Assembly (NCBI GenBank): GCA_014379065.1
Contig: JACMMM010000371.1
Span: 1-6,801, forward strand
Length of the DNA: 6,801 bases
Direction: 5' to 3'
Source of the DNA: Saprospiraceae bacterium
GTDB lineage: Bacteria; Bacteroidota; Bacteroidia; Chitinophagales; Saprospiraceae
The notes under the pieces were generated by a model. It worked only from the letters and a program-made list of their open reading frames with translations. It had not been told where the DNA came from and ran no database searches. The translations under genes were made by a program, and so were the position numbers. This document shows, piece by piece, positions 5,406 to 6,801 of this stretch. Every line of letters begins with the position of its first letter. The first letter of the stretch is position 1.

Positions 5406-6801
5406 TTACTTTACGAACAGCCTTTTTATCATATCCAGCAAACCCTCTGCAACTCCCTGTCGCTCATGATAAAAATCAGGTGATTTAATTTTTCCGCTGT
5501 GGTATTCCCGCCTCGCCGAAATGTAGCGGCTGCGCAGCATCAGCAATTCGTCACGGGTCGCTGTGTCCATGTTTGATACGAAATCCAATCCCGCAAAAGC
5601 GAGTTCTAACTCCGCATCGCCGACAGATTTTTCCAATGCTTCCCTTTTTTCTCGAATGGCAGCAGATTCATTCAAGATAAGCTCCTGCATTCTGGCAAAT
5701 TTGGTGTTGGTTTCGTCAATGGCCTCCTTGACCATTTCTTCATTGTACCAACTGAACGTCAGGGCAACTAACAGTGTGGTAAACATAACAAAAGTAGTGT
5801 AATAGCAAACATGCCTGAACAAGCCCGCAGCAAAATTGAATGCTGGAAGGTGTGGTACGACTTGGGCATAAATCGCACCAACGGCAATAATGCCAGCCAG
5901 TAACGCGATTCCGGGAAGGTTTCGCTTCCAAAAAGATGCGATAAGCAACCATCCCATCAACCCAAGCACACAGGAAGAATAAATTACATCAAACCACTTG
6001 AATTCGCCCTTGTACTGATTGGGCGAAATGGCTATAGAGAGCATAATCAGCAAGGAAATCATGATAAGCGCTGACCCTGCAAACAAGTATGTCCGGCTGT
6101 ATTTTTTAAAATGTGAGATCCCATGCCGGAAATAAGGCAATGCCAACAGGAACAGTGCATTGTTAGTCAGTGAAAACATTCGTGTCATGATTTCACTGAT
6201 ATCAGAGTTGTTGCCTTCGATACGAATCAGGCCAATGACTGCCCAAAAAAACAGTGCGGCGGCAAGAAAAACTATCCCGGCATCTTGCCTGAGCCGTTCG
6301 CCCAATGGTTGTGGATTGCTCGGTTTTTGCCTATTGTGAAATGCCAGCCACACATACAAAATGAGCGCGATGACGCAGAGCGAAACACTCATTTGTAGCC
6401 AACCTAAGATGAAATTACCGGGGATGTGGTATTTTCTGGTGATAATATCTGCTTTAATGAGGTACACTTTTTCCCAATCCAATTTTTGGGTATTGAAGCG
6501 ACACGTCCACGAATTGCCCTTGATCGAAAAATCATTTTCGCGGTATTGCACGTCTACGATTTCACCCTCTTTGTAAAACGAATCCCGGTGCATTAGTTCA
6601 GGAAAAATGCAACCTAGTCCATGCATTCGCACTAAAAAGCGGTTGGGTCGGGTAGTGTCGTAATTTAATAACCGCTTAACGGAATACAAAGGCTGATTGA
6701 AATAATAATTGGAAGTGTCTTTTTTCCAAAAATCATCGGGCGGGTAAAAAACCACGCCTTGCTTGATTTTATCGTACGGATTAGAATACGATCCACAGCT
6801 A
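5406..6801 (-). CDS. Seven-TM sensor-like membrane protein with C-terminal EAD-like helical domain, 5'-truncated
   Basis: I do not recognise a named family. The frame is open to the window edge, giving 464 residues in view; the GTG at 6753-6755 is probably internal. Numbering from the first full codon, residues 1-3 are S-C-G, which looks like the end of a lipobox (Cys codon 6795-6797). Residues up to about 128 form a soluble region with two cysteines (C64, C100). Seven hydrophobic helices follow, at about 129-154, 174-192, 205-224, 237-258, 269-291, 295-315 and 330-352. Then come a charged coiled-coil-like helix (353-400) and a C-terminal helical domain (about 390-464) containing LLMLRSRY, an EYHSGKI turn and HERQGVAEGLLDMIKRL. 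An N-out/C-in topology fits an odd helix number and resembles 7TM-DISM receptors. The C-terminus resembles EAD11-type effector-associated adaptor domains; this is pattern recognition, not a search result. No kinase, cyclase or GGDEF output domain is present. It ends 61 bp before the TPR-CHAT gene on the same strand. Confidence 0.8.
   Translation of the reverse strand, partial: SCGSYSNPYDKIKQGVVFYPPDDFWKKDTSNYYFNQPLYSVKRLLNYDTTRPNRFLVRMHGLGCIFPELMHRDSFYKEGEIVDVQYRENDFSIKGNSWTCRFNTQKLDWEKVYLIKADIITRKYHIPGNFILGWLQMSVSLCVIALILYVWLAFHNRQKPSNPQPLGERLRQDAGIVFLAAALFFWAVIGLIRIEGNNSDISEIMTRMFSLTNNALFLLALPYFRHGISHFKKYSRTYLFAGSALIMISLLIMLSIAISPNQYKGEFKWFDVIYSSCVLGLMGWLLIASFWKRNLPGIALLAGIIAVGAIYAQVVPHLPAFNFAAGLFRHVCYYTTFVMFTTLLVALTFSWYNEEMVKEAIDETNTKFARMQELILNESAAIREKREALEKSVGDAELELAFAGLDFVSNMDTATRDELLMLRSRYISARREYHSGKIKSPDFYHERQGVAEGLLDMIKRLFVK
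5409..5640 (-). other. EAD11-like C-terminal domain of the 7TM protein
   Basis: The last 75 or so residues look like an effector-associated domain. First comes a helix with an A-x-x-x-L pattern (ELELAFAGLDFV). Next is LLMLRSRYISARREYHSGKI, which fits the EAD pattern of LLQxRYNxLxRDxxxGxI. The last segment, DFYHERQGVAEGLLDMIKRL, fits EEYxxExNRIRxALLxLI. In described systems such domains are death-domain-like adaptors that bring sensors and effectors together through homotypic contact. The patterns are recalled from family knowledge, so the assignment is tentative. Confidence 0.45.

Noticed and set aside
6753..6755. GTG as the true start of the 7TM gene
   Set aside because: The frame is open to the edge, the upstream codons give a plausible lipobox Ser-Cys-Gly, and an N-out seven-helix protein needs an export signal that a GTG start would lack.

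Overview
The window looks like a chromosomal segment of a Bacteroidota bacterium. A Saprospiria- or Chitinophagales-like member is my best guess, from the enolase and FAH protein style, the TPR-CHAT protein type, the lack of Shine-Dalgarno sequences and a TAnnTTTG-type promoter; this placement is inference, since no search was run. It holds four protein genes, two of them cut by the window edges.

Layout. Positions 1-465 (+) carry the C-terminal part of a small fumarylacetoacetate hydrolase (FAH) family enzyme. Positions 466-665 are non-coding: a likely promoter (TAnnTTTG box at 497-504), then a short-period repeat tract that forms a perfect 26-bp inverted repeat (515-540 with 607-632) and runs as 15-nt units right up to the next start codon. 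Positions 666-1949 (+) are a complete enolase gene with every catalytic residue in place, followed by a strong intrinsic terminator (1975-2017). From there the genes read on the minus strand: 2054-5344 is a 1096-residue exported TPR-CHAT protein with its His/Cys dyad intact, and 5406-6801 is the 3' part of an unrecognised seven-helix membrane protein.

How the genes relate. The FAH enzyme and enolase are ordinary metabolic genes and probably separate transcription units. The membrane protein and the CHAT protein are co-directional, 61 bp apart, and may be co-transcribed. The membrane protein has an extracytoplasmic N-terminal region with a possible lipobox Cys at the window edge, seven helices, a cytoplasmic helical linker and a C-terminal all-helical domain that resembles the effector-associated domains (EADs) of bacterial conflict/signalling systems. 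An EAD-like receptor beside a caspase-like CHAT protease suggests a sensing/proteolysis pair. However, the CHAT protein carries a signal peptide, so the two signalling ends are predicted to lie on opposite sides of the membrane.

The most unusual points are: the hairpin at the predicted 5' end of the enolase mRNA; the sharp base-composition change inside the CHAT gene at about 3230-3360, close to the boundary between the TPR array and the CHAT domain; and the EAD-like 7TM protein next to an exported CHAT protease.
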